A DNA stretch of 31,229 nucleotides from JAZDFP01 sp043801445. Lineage in GTDB: Bacteria > Planctomycetota > MHYJ01 > JACQXL01. The stretch lies in contig JAZDMB010000041.1 in assembly GCA_043801445.1 (NCBI GenBank), positions 1 to 31,229 on the forward strand, read 5' to 3'. Position numbers and translations under genes: made by a program. Each line of letters starts with the position of its first letter. The first letter of the stretch is position 1. This document shows, in pieces, positions 24,918 to 31,229 of this stretch. The notes beneath the pieces were generated by a model. It did not search any database. It saw only the letters and a program-made list of their open reading frames with translations, and was not told the origin of the DNA.

Positions 24918-26425
24918 AGATTTTGCTTGATACTAATATTATTATTCACCGAGAAGCATACACCGTCATAAACAAGGATATTGGTGTTTTGTTCAAATGG
25001 CTTGATAACCTCCATCATACCAAATGTGTTCATCCGGTAACAATTGAAGAAATAAATAGATATAAAGACCCAAAGACGCTTCAATTACTGAATATAAAGC
25101 TGGACAATTACAATACACTACAAACTGAAGCCCCTTTAAGTCCCTTAGCAGAAAAAATATCCAAGGAAATGGACCGGGATGACAATGATATTAATGATAC
25201 AAAACTACTTAATGAACTTTTAAATAATAGAATTGATATTTTAATAACCGAGGATAGAAAAATAGTTTCAAAGGCTAATCTATTGGGGATTGCCGACAAA
25301 GTATTCACGATTGAATCCTTTTTGGAAAAAGTAACAGCCGAAAATCCGGCTTTAGTGGATTACAAGGTTTTATCTGTCAAGCAAGAGCTTTTCGGGAATA
25401 TCGACTTAAAGGATGACTTTTTCAGCAGTTTTAAAGAAGATTATGCGGGTTTTGATAAATGGTTTAATAATAAAGCGGAACAAATTGCTTATGTTTGCAG
25501 AAAAGATAATGAGATTGCGGCTTTTCTTTATCTTAAAGTTGAGGGTGAAAGTGAGAATTATGCCGATATCGAGCCACAATTTATCAGAAAGAAAAGACTT
25601 AAGATTGGAACTTTTAAAGTTACTCTTAATGGCTACAAAATCGGAGAAAGATTCATAAAAATCATATTTGATAACGCCATTAGATTCAAGGTTGATGAAA
25701 TCTATGCAACTATTTTTGAAAGCTCACCTGAGAGACAAAGGTTAATAAGCCTTTTTGAAGACTATGGATTTAGTAAATACGGCGTTAAAACAAGTAGTGC
25801 GGGCAAAGAACTTGTTTATACTCGGAATTTCAATAAAAACGTTAATCTTGATGACCCTAAAACCACCTATCCATATATCTCAGGGAAAAGCCGTGTTTTC
25901 TTAGTGCCGATATATCCACAATACCATACAACTCTATTCCCGGATTCAATATTAAGAACAGAATCGCCGATAGATTTTGTGGAAAACGAGCCCTTTAGAA
26001 ATGCCATTAGTAAGGTATATATATGCCGTTCTATAGAAAGGGGTTTACATTCAGGGGACTTAGTTATTTTTTATAGGACAGGGGGATATTACGAAAGTGT
26101 CATAACAACTATTGGAATTGTGGAGAATGTAACAACAAATATAGCGGATGAATCCCAATTTATCGGATTATGCAAGAAAAGAAGCATATTCGCAGATAAA
26201 GAATTATCAGAGCATTGGAATTACAGGAAAAATGACAGGCCGTTTGTTTTGAATTTTCTATATGCCTATTCATTCCCTCATAGAATCAACATGGAAAGGT
26301 TAATCGAGATTGGGGTTATTGTTGATGTCCAATCAGCGCCGCGAGGCTTTACCCTAATAAGCCGCAAGAACTTTGACGATATAGTAAGGGAGACTAAAAC
26401 AGATGCAAGTATTATTGTCGATTAA
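24914..26425 (+). CDS. PIN-GNAT-PUA-like fusion protein
   Basis: A 503-residue protein with three modules. Residues 1-135 are a PIN nuclease domain: D6 in LLDTNI, E45/E46 in VTIEEINRY, D92/D95 in NDINDTKLL and D114 in ITEDRKI, with CVHPVT before the second acidic site. Residues about 175-305 resemble a GNAT acetyltransferase fold (AAFLYLKVE, then GYKIGERFIKIIFDNA as the acetyl-CoA loop, and LFEDYGFSKYG). Residues about 315-490 look like a PUA/EVE-type domain (SGDLVIFYRTGGYYESVITTIGIVENV). PUA-like domains often read modified bases. A PIN nuclease joined to a reader next to a DNA methyltransferase suggests restriction or toxin-like use. The gene overlaps hsdS at its start and the ASCH gene by 23 bp at its end. 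Confidence 0.75.
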   Translation: MKILLDTNIIIHREAYTVINKDIGVLFKWLDNLHHTKCVHPVTIEEINRYKDPKTLQLLNIKLDNYNTLQTEAPLSPLAEKISKEMDRDDNDINDTKLLNELLNNRIDILITEDRKIVSKANLLGIADKVFTIESFLEKVTAENPALVDYKVLSVKQELFGNIDLKDDFFSSFKEDYAGFDKWFNNKAEQIAYVCRKDNEIAAFLYLKVEGESENYADIEPQFIRKKRLKIGTFKVTLNGYKIGERFIKIIFDNAIRFKVDEIYATIFESSPERQRLISLFEDYGFSKYGVKTSSAGKELVYTRNFNKNVNLDDPKTTYPYISGKSRVFLVPIYPQYHTTLFPDSILRTESPIDFVENEPFRNAISKVYICRSIERGLHSGDLVIFYRTGGYYESVITTIGIVENVTTNIADESQFIGLCKKRSIFADKELSEHWNYRKNDRPFVLNFLYAYSFPHRINMERLIEIGVIVDVQSAPRGFTLISRKNFDDIVRETKTDASIIVD

Positions 26426-26774
26426 GCCGGAATTCGCTGATAAGATATTCGATGGCCAAAAGAAATACGAATATCGCAGGTCTATCTTTAAGAATAAAGA
26501 CGTCAAGAAAATCGTGGTTTACGCTTCATCACCGGTTAGTAAGGTTATCGGCGAATTCGAAATAGGGGAAATCATGTTTGATGAACTGGGTAAATTATGG
26601 AATAAAACTAAAAATAATTCCGGTATTAGCAAGGAATGCTTCTCCAGTTATTTTGTTAATAAAGATAACGGATATGCCATTAAGGTTGAGAAAAGCCACA
26701 GATATAGAAATCCGGTTTGCTTACAATCTAAATATGGCGTCTCGCCCCCCCAATCTTTTTTATATCTTATCTGA
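26403..26774 (+). CDS. ASCH-domain (PUA-like) protein
   Basis: A 123-residue single-domain protein. The start VLLSIKPEFADKIFDGQKKYEYRRSIF is typical of ASCH domains, as is the end SPPQSFLYLI. ASCH domains bind RNA or modified nucleic acids, and some are amidohydrolases. The reading frame starts within the 3' end of the PIN-fusion gene with GGGAG upstream. Two PUA-like proteins in a row (this and the C terminus of the previous gene) next to a methyltransferase suggest recognition of modified bases. Function within this island is inferred. Confidence 0.8.
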   Translation: MQVLLSIKPEFADKIFDGQKKYEYRRSIFKNKDVKKIVVYASSPVSKVIGEFEIGEIMFDELGKLWNKTKNNSGISKECFSSYFVNKDNGYAIKVEKSHRYRNPVCLQSKYGVSPPQSFLYLI

Positions 26775-26824
26775 GTAATTGGGGACAGTTCCTACCCGGC
26801 GTAAAATACATATTATATTTGACT

Positions 26825-28051
26825 ATGCCTGTATTAGATTTCTTCCAATGTCTGGAAACAACCTTAGAGCCGGTGTTTGACACCACGGCTTATTCCCAAA
26901 TCCCGCAAAATATACTCGCCATACTTAATACTAATAATCTTTTCAAGGATACATATCTGACCGAGATTGGATGCGATAAGTGCGGCGATGATTGCCCGGA
27001 AAATAACATTCTAACAATAAAACACGACCAACATTGTAACAAGTATTACTACACCTGTCCGACCGGCTATCTCAAGAACCCTGTCTGGTTACCGGATGAA
27101 TCAGTTAAGGGAAAGCAGTTTGATTTTAATAGATTAAAACAATTAATTACCAAAGAATTAAATTTAGCCACAGATTACACGGATTATTCGGATAACAATT
27201 TTTATCCCCTGGGAATCGGGACTGTAGGTGGACAAAAAGTTTTGGCTGGCTACTTGACCGGCTTAAATACAGATAATTTAGAAAATAAGATTTTGTCTAT
27301 CAGAAAGAATATTGCTGATTATCCGATTCTGGTTTTCAGCCCATCTTTTGAGGTCGTTAAAACCGATGATATTCAACTGTTAGAAGATAATCATATTATT
27401 TCGGTAACGGTAAGAGAATTGCTGGAAAAAGATTTTGATGTGATGAAGGCAATAAAACAGAAACTCGTGGAATCATTGCCGGATAATCAATTTATTAAAC
27501 ATAGCGATGCATGGCTGATTTCATTCGCCGGTAAAACCATTCCAGTGAAAAACAGCAGGGGTATGCCTTATATCCAATATTTATTAACCAATCGGCACAA
27601 AAAAATTACCTCGCTGGAACTGCAAAAGGCGATTTATCCGCCACCGCCCGGAAAATCGGATGCCCTGTATCGGAAATTTGGAGAAGATTCTTCAACGGAA
27701 GAAAGTGATTTCTTAAATAAGGTATCGTCAAAAGATTTTCGTGAATTGGAAGATTTACAAGAACAAATAGAAGAAGCGGAAAGAAATGAAGATACGCAGG
27801 TGTCTATTCTACGGGAAAAAAGGGACAAAATTCTTGGACGTTACCAACAAGATAAAAAGAAACCGGATACTTATTTCGTCTCTATTCTTAAAAAACTCCA
27901 GAAGAATATTTCTACTGCTATAGACCGGGCAATAGATGATATAAAAGAAAGTCATCCCGAATTAGCATCACATCTAAAGGCGTTTATCATCAGAAGCAGA
28001 GGTTTTACATATCAGCCCGACTCGGAAATTGACTGGCAAACCAATCTTTAA
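26825..28051 (+). CDS. Unknown protein with an N-terminal cysteine cluster
   Basis: A protein of 408 residues from ATG 26825; a TTG at 26819 would add two residues. No clear Shine-Dalgarno sequence is seen. Cysteines at residues 50, 53, 57, 71 and 78 of this start (CDKCGDDC, then C and C) look like a zinc or metal site. The part after residue 235 (MPYIQYLLTNRHKKITSLELQKAIYPP) resembles a DNA-binding-like helical stretch found in other multi-domain regulators, and is followed by an acidic coiled coil (about 295-345). No family is named. LATDYTDYSDN (27165-27197) is the translation of a dispersed repeat, CACAGATTACACGGATTATT. It lies 50 bp after the ASCH gene and may be part of the island. Confidence 0.6.
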   Translation: MPVLDFFQCLETTLEPVFDTTAYSQIPQNILAILNTNNLFKDTYLTEIGCDKCGDDCPENNILTIKHDQHCNKYYYTCPTGYLKNPVWLPDESVKGKQFDFNRLKQLITKELNLATDYTDYSDNNFYPLGIGTVGGQKVLAGYLTGLNTDNLENKILSIRKNIADYPILVFSPSFEVVKTDDIQLLEDNHIISVTVRELLEKDFDVMKAIKQKLVESLPDNQFIKHSDAWLISFAGKTIPVKNSRGMPYIQYLLTNRHKKITSLELQKAIYPPPPGKSDALYRKFGEDSSTEESDFLNKVSSKDFRELEDLQEQIEEAERNEDTQVSILREKRDKILGRYQQDKKKPDTYFVSILKKLQKNISTAIDRAIDDIKESHPELASHLKAFIIRSRGFTYQPDSEIDWQTNL

Positions 28052-28056
28052 TCAAT

Positions 28057-28405
28057 GGTATCTCCCGCCGATTAGGATAGTATATCCCTGCATATATAAG
28101 GGTATCTCCCTACGAATAGGATAGTCCATCCCAGCCACTATCGGAGTATCTCCCTGCATCAGCCGGGGTATATCCCTGTCCGTAATCCTATATCTCCCTG
28201 CCAGCCCGATGGTATCCCCTGCCAGTTTTGGGGGTATCTCCCGACGGCTATAAGGGTATCCCGTATCAGATAGTCCGGTATATCCTATCGGTTAGGGGCA
28301 TATCTCCCAACGCTACGAATATACCCTCCCATAGGCACGGGGGGTATATCCCTACCCTATATGGGTGGGGGTATATAGGGTATATCCCCAGGGGTATATA
28401 CCCTA
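28057..28405. repeat. Degenerate tandem array with an exact 22-bp period
   Basis: Fourteen consecutive units occupy 28057-28364 in strict 22-bp register; the T of the GGTAT core falls at 28059, 28081, 28103 and every 22 bp to 28345. Units share GGTATMTCCC (positions 1-10), a near-invariant C at 13 (12 of 14) and TA at 17-18 (8 of 14); the remaining bases vary. Units 7, 9, 10 and 12 are the most decayed but keep the register. From 28365 to 28405 extra copies of GGTATATNCCC occur out of register, ending in a run of ten C. The core GGTATATCC is nearly its own complement. No reading frame with a ribosome binding site crosses it. A 22-bp spacing puts each core on about the same face of the helix. 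Confidence 0.8.
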
Positions 28406-28437
28406 CCCCCCCCCCTCTTATATTTCCAAGAAAATGT

Positions 28438-28476
28438 CTTTCCACAGGATTTGTGGGTTTTCCACAGATTTTGTGG
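28438..28476. other. Two palindromic DnaA-box-like sites 20 bp apart
   Basis: CCACA-5 nt-TGTGG occurs at 28442-28456 and again at 28462-28476. TTTTCCACA (28458-28466) fits the DnaA box pattern TTWTNCACA, and CTTTCCACA (28438-28446) differs from it at one position. They lie just after the 22-bp array and a short AT-rich stretch. These are sequence matches only; binding is not shown. Confidence 0.4.
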
Positions 28477-28763
28477 AGCAGTATATATTAGAGGTTGCAA
28501 AGAGTCGGGTGTCCTCAACAAGCGAAGCGGGACACTTTACTTGTTGCCTGACATTTGCGTCTCTATTGGTTTTGCGGGTAAACCTGTTACTGCTTAATTG
28601 ATAAACAATAAAACAGGTAAAACAAACCACAGACAGCCGTCGTCCATAGCCATGGACTATGGCGTCGGGCGATAAACACAGATGAGCACTGATTAAACTC
28701 TGTGTTCTCCCCGCCCGAACGACTTCGGTCGGGCGGGTGTGTCTCTGTGGCAAAAAACGAAAG
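28477..28763. repeat. Cluster of dispersed palindromes, no gene
   Basis: This stretch holds several inverted repeats: CAACAAG with CTTGTTG near 28516-28548, CCATAG with CTATGG (28644-28662), and CCCGCCCGA with TCGGGCGGG (28710-28737), a 9-bp stem. Around them are pieces of the dispersed CACAGAT/CTCTGTG family. No ORF with a ribosome binding site is seen. Confidence 0.5.
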
Positions 28764-28829
28764 CCCGCCGATGCTGAAAGCTTTGGCGGGTCTAAGTCGC
28801 TGTAATAACTAAAGTTTAACAGCGACTAA
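28764..28829 (+). promoter_or_regulatory. Structured 5' leader, second copy
   Basis: CCCGCC (28764-28769) pairs with GGCGGG (28785-28790). Then AGTCGCTGT (28795-28803) pairs perfectly with ACAGCGACT (28819-28827), with an inner AACT/AGTT stem. The end TAACAGCGACTAA (28817-28829) is shared with the leader at 20164-20221, and a Shine-Dalgarno (GAGAGGA) and the 28845 start codon follow. Confidence 0.5.
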
Positions 28830-28844
28830 GAGAGGATTAAATTT

Positions 28845-29651
28845 ATGGCAGCGACAAATATAAGCGGTTTGGACCTGTTCGTGCCGGTGGCAGAGCCGCC
28901 ACCCCAGAGAATCATAGACCAATGGGCTGAGAGTATGAAGCTAAATACTCCTCGTATGATTGAGAAGTTAAAACTCAAGATACCTGATTTGAAGGCGTAT
29001 CTGGAAAAGATAGCCAATCCTGCGGCCCAGGGGTGGAAACCTTTTATAAACCCGGCTTTCAAGTCCAGCAAATCAGACAGCGATGCCGAGAGCATCAAGG
29101 ATGCCCATCAGTCAAACCTGAACCGCGCCTTTCCGAACTATGAAGCAGGTGTTGCTCATATTTATGAGACCATAGAGGAAGATGTCGGTCAGCGTTACAA
29201 AGCGGCAATAGACAACGCCAAGGATGCAATGGCCCAAGGATTGTCAGACAGAACCCTGCGGTTTACCGGCGACAAAATCCGGGGCAGAGGCGTGGCGCCT
29301 ATTGCGGCAATGTGGCTTTCCGGTGATATCGTTACACCGGACTTGCTCAGACCCGGTGACAGAATCCTTTACGGCGGTCCGGTAAATATCGCTAAAACGG
29401 GCTTGACTCCTCAAATCAGGTCCGGCTTGGTTTCCCGGCTGATTCAGAGTGGTTCGGCGATTGTGTATTCCGAGTATAATTCTGCCAGAATTACTACCGA
29501 GAATACCGTCATCAACAGCTTACTGTCAGCCTTGAGGGACGATACGGTTTATGAAGAATTTGTTGAGCCGTTGACACCACTTAAATCCTATTGCGGGTAT
29601 TATGTGGAAAACGGACAACTCTTTCTGAGAATCAGGGTAGCACAACTGTAA
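28845..29651 (+). CDS. Unknown cytoplasmic-type protein upstream of the tail-fibre-like gene
   Basis: A 268-residue protein with no signal peptide or membrane segment and a single cysteine. I do not recognise a family. The N terminus is helical and basic (MKLNTPRMIEKLKLKIPDLKAYLEKI). Residues about 55-130 are charged and helical (YEAGVAHIYETIEEDVGQRYKAAIDNAKDAMAQGL). The second half is beta-rich with GDRILYGGPVNIAKTG and ends in LFLRIRVAQL. The ATG is preceded by GAGAGGA and by the structured leader (28764-28829). A 141-bp gap with a hairpin separates it from the decapeptide-repeat gene, so the two may belong to one unit, possibly phage-derived, but only neighbourhood supports that. Confidence 0.6.
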   Translation: MAATNISGLDLFVPVAEPPPQRIIDQWAESMKLNTPRMIEKLKLKIPDLKAYLEKIANPAAQGWKPFINPAFKSSKSDSDAESIKDAHQSNLNRAFPNYEAGVAHIYETIEEDVGQRYKAAIDNAKDAMAQGLSDRTLRFTGDKIRGRGVAPIAAMWLSGDIVTPDLLRPGDRILYGGPVNIAKTGLTPQIRSGLVSRLIQSGSAIVYSEYNSARITTENTVINSLLSALRDDTVYEEFVEPLTPLKSYCGYYVENGQLFLRIRVAQL

Positions 29652-29713
29652 CAAATGCGGAATGCGGGGTGTGGAGTTCGCCCGTGCGGGCGGGCTTCAC
29701 CTCCGCACCGCCG

Positions 29714-29756
29714 TTGTTCGTTATTCGTATAGCGTAGTTCGGCGATAAACGAACAA
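29714..29756. repeat. Inverted repeat before the tail-fibre-like gene
   Basis: TTGTTCGTT (29714-29722) pairs with AACGAACAA (29748-29756) over a 25-nt loop. It lies 36 bp before the ATG at 29793. An upstream hairpin CGCCCG/CGGGCG at about 29680-29693 is of the dispersed type. Confidence 0.4.
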
Positions 29757-29792
29757 TAACTAACAAAACACGAACTACGAGGAGTTTATATT

Positions 29793-30707
29793 ATGTCATT
29801 AAAACCTTTAGAAGTAAAAACAGAAAACATTGCAAGTTATGCGGTAACGGGAAGTAAATTAGCGCCGAATTCTGTTGGCACAGATAAGATAAACGACAGC
29901 GCAGTCAAGACCGCTAAAATCGCTGACAAGCAAGTCACAGGCGATAAGATTGCCGACCGGGCTGTTACTACCGATAAGATTGTGGATAATGCGATTACCT
30001 CAAGCAAAATTGCGGATGGCGCTGTGACCAGAACCAAAATCAGCGACGGGGTTCTCAACCGACCATTCACGCCGCCGATTGAGTCAGTGGAAATCGGCGA
30101 TAACGCAGTTACTGAAACCAAATTGCGTAACAATGCGGTAACCACGGATAAGATTAAGGATAGCGCAGTGACTTCTGCCAAGATTGTGGATGGAGCAGTA
30201 ACCACAGCTAAGATTGCAACCTCTGCGGTGACTAAAATAAAACTGGCTTCTAATTCGGTCGGGTATCTGGAAATTATTAACGGTTCGGTTGAGCCAGAAA
30301 AGATAAGGGCGATAAATACTCCGGCAGTGGGTAATGTTCCAGTATTCTCCACACCAGACCAATTTGAGTGGATTGCTCCGGGTGGCGGCGGTGTAACAAG
30401 ACCTTTAACTCCGCCAATTGCTACAGGAGAAATTGCCGACAGTGCGGTAACGAAATCTAAATTAGCGTATAAGGTTGTCAGCATCACGATTCCGGCGCAA
30501 CAGGTGGGTGGATTATTTCCGCCGTTGGGAGACTCCGATTTGAATGGCGGTGTGATTTTGGGTTACTCTATTCCCACAAATCAGGACCAGTTGATTAGGC
30601 AATTGTTCCTGTTGCCGGGGTTACCGCAAGGGACAGGGATTTCAATCTTGCTGAACCAGCCGGCGATTGCGGATAATACATTTGAGGTAGTGGTGTTAAG
30701 ACAGTAG
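29793..30707 (+). CDS. Tail-fibre-like protein with decapeptide repeats
   Basis: A 304-residue protein with about 15 copies of a ten-residue unit of the form AVTTDKIADG (30 bp in DNA). Seven run from about residue 18, seven more follow a linker RPFTPPIESVEIGDN, and a single unit follows a second, similar linker RPLTPPIATGEIADS. This regular pattern occurs in phage tail fibres and other beta-solenoid shafts. The last 75 residues are a different, non-repeat domain (VSITIPAQQVGGLFPPLGDSDLNGG), a likely tip. No signal peptide is seen. GAGGAG precedes the ATG. A prophage or tail-like particle gene is possible, but no other structural phage gene is visible here. Confidence 0.65.
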   Translation: MSLKPLEVKTENIASYAVTGSKLAPNSVGTDKINDSAVKTAKIADKQVTGDKIADRAVTTDKIVDNAITSSKIADGAVTRTKISDGVLNRPFTPPIESVEIGDNAVTETKLRNNAVTTDKIKDSAVTSAKIVDGAVTTAKIATSAVTKIKLASNSVGYLEIINGSVEPEKIRAINTPAVGNVPVFSTPDQFEWIAPGGGGVTRPLTPPIATGEIADSAVTKSKLAYKVVSITIPAQQVGGLFPPLGDSDLNGGVILGYSIPTNQDQLIRQLFLLPGLPQGTGISILLNQPAIADNTFEVVVLRQ

Positions 30708-30960
30708 AGAAGTATGTAGTATAAAGTATGAAGTATGTGGGTGAAGAGAAGAAAAGGATTCACCGCAGAGGCGCAGAGTTCGCTGAGGAATGACTAATAA
30801 CTTTGTGTTCTTTGTGCCTTTGTGGTGGAAATTAATTTCATCTTGGATTCATGGTTTCCTTATAAGTTATACGAGTCGTTTCTATTTGTGGTTCTTTTTC
30901 CCTAACGAGAATCTATATTGGGACACGGATTAAATATGTAAAATCTGTGGCTTGTTTTTG
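30708..30960. repeat. Dispersed repeat in the gap before the last gene
   Basis: The modules CACCGCAGAGGCGCAGAG (30755-30772), TTTGTGTTCTTTGTG (about 30802-30816) and TTTCATCTTGGATTCATGG with TTTCCTTATA (30836-30864) repeat those at 311-458 in the same order and orientation. A further ATCTGTGG piece lies at about 30943-30950. No gene is visible in this 319-bp gap. Confidence 0.65.
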
Positions 30961-30990
30961 TTGACAGGATAAATGTTTATTGGTTATTTA
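30961..30990 (+). promoter_or_regulatory. Candidate promoter for the last gene
   Basis: TTGACA (30961-30966) is a perfect -35. TATTTA (30985-30990), 18 bp further, is a weak -10 match. The ATG at 31027 lies about 37 bp downstream with GAAAGG before it. Confidence 0.4.
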
Positions 30991-31026
30991 AACGGGTAAG
31001 ATTCATCAGTAGAAAGGATGCTAAAT

Positions 31027-31229
31027 ATGGCACGCAAAGTGTTGATAATGGGCGCAGCAGGCAAGGATTTTCATGTTTTCAATACTGTCTATAGAGATAA
31101 TCCCGAGTATGAGGTGTCTTGTTTTACTGCAACCCAGATACCAAATATAGATGACCGGCTCTATCCACCTGAACTTGCCGGCTCTTTATATCCCAAAGGC
31201 ATTCCTATTAAATCCGAGCATTTTCTTGC
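31027..31229 (+). CDS. Cyclic 2,3-diphosphoglycerate synthase-like protein, 5' part
   Basis: The first 67 codons of a gene cut by the window edge. The start MARKVLIMGAAGKDFHVFN, then DNPEYEVSCFTATQIPNID and YPPELAGSLYPKGIPI, match the N terminus of cyclic 2,3-diphosphoglycerate synthetase-like proteins, which are P-loop-related enzymes first known from thermophilic archaea and also present in bacteria. The start is ATG 31027; an in-frame ATG at 31018 overlaps the Shine-Dalgarno sequence and is less likely. The rest of the gene lies outside this window, so the enzymatic core cannot be judged. Confidence 0.8.
   Translation, partial: MARKVLIMGAAGKDFHVFNTVYRDNPEYEVSCFTATQIPNIDDRLYPPELAGSLYPKGIPIKSEHFL

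Noticed and set aside
28057..28364. The 22-bp array as a CRISPR array
   Set aside because: The variable part of each unit is only about 9-11 bp, repeats are degenerate, and no cas gene is visible, so the spacing is too short for spacers.
28228..28491. An 87-codon ORF across the 22-bp array
   Set aside because: The 22-bp period is not a multiple of three, there is no ribosome binding site, and the frame crosses the C-tract and palindromes, so it is a by-product of the repeats.
29837..30487. A 216-codon antisense ORF opposite the decapeptide-repeat gene
   Set aside because: The regular 30-bp repeat keeps the reverse frame open. Codon pattern and ribosome binding site favour the forward gene.
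1..31229. tRNA, rRNA or insertion-sequence transposase genes
   Set aside because: I saw no cloverleaf, rRNA-like stretch or transposase motif by reading. A dedicated search would be needed to exclude a degenerate tRNA.

Overview
The window looks like a chromosomal contig from an uncultured, anaerobic, Gram-negative (diderm) bacterium of moderate-to-low GC. A lipid A-type acyltransferase and RodA point to an outer membrane and a peptidoglycan wall. An HdrABC-MvhADG hydrogenase/heterodisulfide reductase operon, HydG and the start of a cyclic 2,3-diphosphoglycerate synthase-like gene point to an H2-linked anaerobic lifestyle. I cannot assign a phylum from sequence alone. Many dispersed intergenic repeats, some of which have entered coding sequence, are a marked feature of this genome.

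Layout. 1-458: possible tail of a gene, then a dispersed repeat. 459-4452 (minus strand): miaB lacking its TRAM domain, a WG-repeat membrane-anchored protein, and an MFS transporter. 4621-8151 (plus): rodA, an LpxL-like acyltransferase, and a secreted protein combining CxxCxGxG zinc-finger motifs with an HExxH metallopeptidase motif. 8308-18315 (plus): a redox operon with tandem-module hdrA, mvhD, a 64-residue unknown ORF, mvhG, mvhA, a hydrogenase maturation protease, hdrC, hdrB, a zinc-finger-less hypA-like gene and hydG. 18463-19833 (minus): a secreted protein of eight ~52-residue repeats with a clear sigma70-type promoter. 20235-28051 (plus): a defence-like island with an unknown gene, a fused nuclease-methyltransferase (BcgI-like arrangement), its specificity subunit, a PIN-GNAT-PUA-like fusion, an ASCH-domain protein and an unknown zinc-motif protein. 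28052-28844: a gene-free stretch holding a degenerate repeat array with an exact 22-bp period (14 in-register units), then DnaA-box-like palindromes and a cluster of hairpins. 28845-30707 (plus): an unknown cytoplasmic-type protein and a tail-fibre-like protein of decapeptide repeats. 31027-end: cyclic 2,3-diphosphoglycerate synthase-like gene, cut by the window edge.

How the genes work together. Hydrogenase MvhAG would oxidise H2 and pass electrons through the [2Fe-2S] protein MvhD to HdrA. There a flavin would split them between ferredoxin and the HdrBC disulfide-reductase arm. The maturation protease trims MvhA. HypA and HydG are maturation-type proteins, but HydG normally serves [FeFe]-hydrogenases, so its place here is a puzzle.

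The most unusual observations are the 22-bp phased array, HydG beside a zinc-less HypA in a [NiFe] operon, heptanucleotide and palindromic repeats inserted in frame into miaB, hdrA, mvhD and the WG-repeat gene, and the compact restriction island with modified-base-reader-like domains.
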